Assembly: GCF_000585995.1 (NCBI RefSeq) | Contig: NZ_CP007410.1 | Location: 4,305,430 to 4,369,429, forward strand | Source: Pseudomonas brassicacearum | Lineage (GTDB): Bacteria; Pseudomonadota; Gammaproteobacteria; Pseudomonadales; Pseudomonadaceae | DNA: 64,000 nt | Reading direction: 5' to 3' | The notes under the pieces: generated by a model | What the model saw: only the letters and a program-made list of their open reading frames with translations | The model's database searches: none | Told to the model about the DNA's origin: nothing | In this document: piece after piece, positions 61,809 to 64,000 of the stretch | Layout: each line of letters starts with the position of its first letter | Position numbering within the stretch: the stretch's first letter is position 1 | Translations under genes and position numbers: made by a program

Positions 61809-62180
61809 ATGCTCAAATGTTTTGCCCCTCTGAAAAACAACCTGTGTGATCGTGCCAGCCAGCGCTTGATCGGTCTGCTGCTAGTGCTCGGTCCAGGCCT
61901 GGCTTTTGCTGAACTACCGACCATGGAAGCTCCTTCCCGCGGCGAAGGAACCGGCCTGATCGAGACGATCAAAAACTATGCCTACGACGGCGGCATCCTG
62001 CTCGGCCTTCTGATCGCCCTGCTCGCCTTCTTAGGGGTGGCCTGGCATTCGTTGACCGTGTATGCCGACGTGCAAAACCAGCGCAAGACCTGGAAAGATC
62101 TCGGCGCGGTGGTCGGTATCGGCGCCCTGCTAGTGGTGATCATCATCTGGTTCCTGACCAAGGCTGCTGCAATTCTGTGA
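61809..62180 (+). CDS. ICE membrane protein of the PFL_4702 family (TIGR03745), pilin-like
   Basis: 123 residues from ATG 61809 (CAGGAGATCACC upstream). Signal peptide or long leader to about residue 34 (GPGLAFA-EL), then two membrane helices (about 58-76 and 97-118) with a short loop. This VirB2/TraA-like layout suggests the conjugative pilin, as assumed for the family. Confidence 0.88.
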   Translation: MLKCFAPLKNNLCDRASQRLIGLLLVLGPGLAFAELPTMEAPSRGEGTGLIETIKNYAYDGGILLGLLIALLAFLGVAWHSLTVYADVQNQRKTWKDLGAVVGIGALLVVIIIWFLTKAAAIL

Positions 62181-62187
62181 GGTTGGC

Positions 62188-62601
62188 ATGAACGACACTA
62201 TCGAACGCTTTGCCGACGGCACCTTGGTTTTTCTGCCCGAGCGACTCAATCGCAACCCTGCCGTACTGCGCGGTTTGACCAATGATGAGATCTGGGTAGC
62301 GCTGGGTACCGGCGCAGTCATCGGCCTGCTGCTGGGCGTTCCTCTGGCGACCGCCACCGCTTCCATTGCCGTAGCGCCGACCGGCATGATCGCAGGCATG
62401 GCCGTGGTGTTGTTGGCCGGTGGCACGCTTTTGCGTCGAGCCAAACGGGCCCGTCCCGAGACCTGGTTGTACCGCAAGATCGAATGGATACTGGCTAGCC
62501 GTTGGCGCTTGGGTCGCGGCAATCTGATTCTCCACTCCGGTGGCTGGACGGTCCGCCGTTCACGTCGGCTGCGTCCTGCCCTGTCCCGGTGGCAGCCATG
62601 A
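62188..62601 (+). CDS. TIGR03750-family conjugal transfer protein
   Basis: 137 residues, start ATG 62188. DGTLVFLPERLNRNPAVLRG, then two membrane helices (about 38-57 and 62-85) and a basic cytoplasmic tail (RKIEWILASRWRLGRGNLI). TraL/VirB3-like position in the T4SS operon. ATGA overlap with the next gene. Confidence 0.88.
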   Translation: MNDTIERFADGTLVFLPERLNRNPAVLRGLTNDEIWVALGTGAVIGLLLGVPLATATASIAVAPTGMIAGMAVVLLAGGTLLRRAKRARPETWLYRKIEWILASRWRLGRGNLILHSGGWTVRRSRRLRPALSRWQP

Positions 62602-63239
62602 GCCGCTTTCGGAACAAGGTGGATGCCCAACAGGCCCATATCTTCAGCCTGCGCCTGGCGGTAATGATCCTTGCCCTGGTCTGTGCCGGGCTCTGGTACG
62701 GCTGGCGCTCAGCACCCACCGATCTGACCGTGCATGTACCACCGGATCTGCGCTCGGGCAGCACGCGCAAGTGGTGGGATATCCCTTCAGAGAATGTGTA
62801 TGCCTTTGCCCTGTATATTTTTGGTCAGCTCAACCGCTGGCCCTCGGATGGCGAGCAGGACTATCGCCGCGCAATCTATGGCTTGCAGTCCTACCTTACA
62901 CCCGCCTGCAAGGCCTTCCTCGACGGTGACTACGAGTACCGCAAGGCCGCTGGCGAGCTGCGCCAGCGGGTACGTGGCGTCTACGAAATTCTGGGCCGAG
63001 GCTATAGCGAAGATCCGGAACTCAGGGTCAAGCAACTCGATCGCGACAGCTGGCTGGTCAAACTCGACCTCAACGCCGATGAGTATTACGCCGCCGAACC
63101 GGTGAAACGGGTGGTGGTGCGTTATCCATTGCGTGTGGTGCGTTTTGATCTGGACCCCGAACGCAATAAGTGGGGGCTGGCACTGGATTGTTATCAGGGC
63201 ACTCCGCAAAAGCTCTCCCTGCCTGGAGGTGAGCCATGA
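62598..63239 (+). CDS. ICE protein of the PFL_4703 family (TIGR03746), TraE/VirB8-like
   Basis: 213 residues from ATG 62598 (ATGA overlap). One membrane helix (about 20-38) followed by a periplasmic domain: LTVHVPPDLRSGSTRKWWDI, ENVYAFALYIFGQLNRWPSD, LDLNADEYYAAEPVKRVVVR. Layout of VirB8/TraE-type bitopic proteins that nucleate the T4SS inner-membrane complex. Coupled to PFL_4704. Confidence 0.9.
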   Translation: MSRFRNKVDAQQAHIFSLRLAVMILALVCAGLWYGWRSAPTDLTVHVPPDLRSGSTRKWWDIPSENVYAFALYIFGQLNRWPSDGEQDYRRAIYGLQSYLTPACKAFLDGDYEYRKAAGELRQRVRGVYEILGRGYSEDPELRVKQLDRDSWLVKLDLNADEYYAAEPVKRVVVRYPLRVVRFDLDPERNKWGLALDCYQGTPQKLSLPGGEP

Positions 63240-64000
63240 AGCGGATGTCTACACTGGGACTCACCGTCGCACTGATGCTATGGGGAGCGGCAACGCAGGC
63301 CGTCGAACTGATGCACTGGGAACGCCTCCCCCTCGCGGTCCCACTGGTGATCAATCAGGAGCGGGTGATCTTTGTCGATGAGGCTGTTCGCGTCGGTGTG
63401 CCCTCAACCCTGACGGGCAAGCTACGCGTGCAATCAGCCGGTGGCACGCTGTACCTGCGGGCGTCGGAAGCCATTGCACCGACCCGACTGCAACTGCAAT
63501 CAGTCGCGACGGGCGAGATCATCCTGCTGGACATCGCGGCCACGCCTGGCGATCAACCGTTGGAGCCCGTGCGTATTCTCAAGAATGCTCAGGTGCAAGC
63601 TACCGAGGCTGAATCTAGCACCGCCCCTGTTCAAGAACGCACGCCGATCCCGGTCGCTTTGACGCGCTATGCCGCACAGAGTCTGTACGCGCCGTTGCGC
63701 ACCGTGGAGTCCCTGCCCGGTGTACGCCGCGTCCCGCTCAAGCTGCGCACCGAACTGCCAAACCTGCTGCCGACCGAAAACGTGTCCGGCACACCCATCG
63801 CCGCCTGGCGACTCGGGGAGTACTGGGTGACGGCGGTGAAGTTGCGCAACCGTGGTTCAGTGACGGTGCAACTCGATCCGCGCCAGCTTCAGGCCAAGTT
63901 GTTCGCCGCGACCTTCCAACATGATTTCCTTGGGCCTATCGGCAGCCCTGAAGACGCCACGGTTGTCTATCTTGTCACCCACGGTGCCGGCCTCGAACGC
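63236..64000 (+). CDS. ICE protein of the PFL_4704 family (TIGR03749), TraK-like (partial)
   Basis: 255 codons visible, frame open past the right edge. Start ATG 63236 (ATGA overlap). Signal peptide to about residue 22 (WGAATQA-VE). WERLPLAVPLVINQERVIFV, GKLRVQSAGGTLYLRASEAI and AWRLGEYWVTAVKLRNR are typical of the family. Periplasmic protein, TraK/VirB9-like in place, part of the outer-membrane core. Confidence 0.9.
   Translation, partial: MKRMSTLGLTVALMLWGAATQAVELMHWERLPLAVPLVINQERVIFVDEAVRVGVPSTLTGKLRVQSAGGTLYLRASEAIAPTRLQLQSVATGEIILLDIAATPGDQPLEPVRILKNAQVQATEAESSTAPVQERTPIPVALTRYAAQSLYAPLRTVESLPGVRRVPLKLRTELPNLLPTENVSGTPIAAWRLGEYWVTAVKLRNRGSVTVQLDPRQLQAKLFAATFQHDFLGPIGSPEDATVVYLVTHGAGLER

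Larger units (their letters stand above)
38409..64000. mobile_element. PFGI-1/pKLC102-type integrative conjugative element (left part, continues beyond window)
   Basis: An uninterrupted set of genes diagnostic for this ICE class: ParA, PFGI-1-class ParB, DUF2857, STY4528-like, PFL_4669, DUF3158, SSB, TopB, DUF3577, RadC, PilL-N, PFL_4693, PFL_4695, TraD, PFL_4697, RAQPRD and PFL_4701 to PFL_4704, in their family order. The left limit is uncertain between 37721 and 38409. The TraG/TraC-like mating genes, relaxase and integrase are expected to the right. The usual pil operon is absent apart from the PilL N-terminal gene. A two-gene cargo interrupts the transfer module at 58202-61086. Confidence 0.93.

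Noticed and set aside
1..64000. CRISPR array, rRNA operon or complete insertion sequence
   Set aside because: No regularly spaced repeats of 25-40 bp, no rRNA sequence and no intact transposase were seen in reading the window.

Overview
The window reads as a chromosome segment of a fluorescent-type Pseudomonas (gamma-proteobacterium). Support comes from Pseudomonas-like hut genes, a CACHE chemoreceptor of the PctA type, GlxA/AraC, LysR and IclR regulators, an AaeXAB-like efflux operon and, on the right, a PFGI-1/pKLC102-type integrative conjugative element (ICE). All calls come from reading translations and DNA by eye; no database search was run.

Layout. (1) 1-12.7 kb: an amino-acid chemoreceptor, a D-amino-acid dehydrogenase/RidA pair, and a divergent histidine block: HisC-like aminotransferase, HutC repressor, HisJQMP-type importer, hutU and hutH. 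Copies of a GTATATAC-type palindrome (HutC operator type) lie before the transcription units. Together they suggest a route D-histidine -> imidazolylpyruvate -> L-histidine -> urocanate -> imidazolonepropionate. hutI, hutG and hutF are not in the window. (2) 12.9-16.5 kb: an electrophile/peroxide stress cluster (AhpD-like, thioredoxin broken at its active-site Trp, DsbA/FrnE-like, OsmC-like, NemR-like TetR) with one 24-bp operator in front of two of its genes. (3) 16.6-22 kb: amino-acid permease, cystathionine beta-lyase-like enzyme, AEC transporter, LysR regulator. (4) 22.1-28.1 kb: DUF2946 protein and TonB receptor, then a gene graveyard in which four genes keep only their 3' ends, then an intact GlxA-type regulator. 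(5) 28.2-37.7 kb: metallo-hydrolase, isochorismatase-like hydrolase, IclR regulator divergent from a DUF1656-HlyD-FUSC efflux operon with an AhpD-like protein, a second GlxA regulator, an ABM-like small protein and O-acetylhomoserine sulfhydrylase. (6) 37.7-38.4 kb: strongly AT-rich gene-free junction.

(7) 38.4-64 kb: the ICE, open at the right edge. It has the partition/replication module (AlpA-like, ParA, ParB, DUF2857, STY4528-like, PFL_4669, DUF3158, SSB, TopB), a regulatory and accessory stretch (XRE, DUF3577, RadC, DUF5983), and the conjugation module (PilL-N, PFL_4693, lytic transglycosylase, PFL_4695, TraD, PFL_4697, RAQPRD, PFL_4701 to PFL_4704). Most neighbouring ORFs overlap by ATGA, so they are probably translationally coupled. 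The integrase, most of the mating apparatus and the other end lie outside the window.

Most interesting: (a) a two-gene, opposite-strand cargo (58.2-61.1 kb: unknown 583-aa protein with a C-terminal R-x4-H motif plus a DUF3800 protein) set into the conserved transfer operon, a candidate undescribed defence pair; (b) an iteron-like repeat cluster and AT-rich tract inside the STY4528-like replication gene, resembling the lambda O/ori arrangement; (c) the putative D-histidine module with its HutC-type operators; (d) a thioredoxin gene with an amber codon exactly at the active-site Trp; (e) a transcription terminator whose 3' arm carries the ribosome binding site of pilL.
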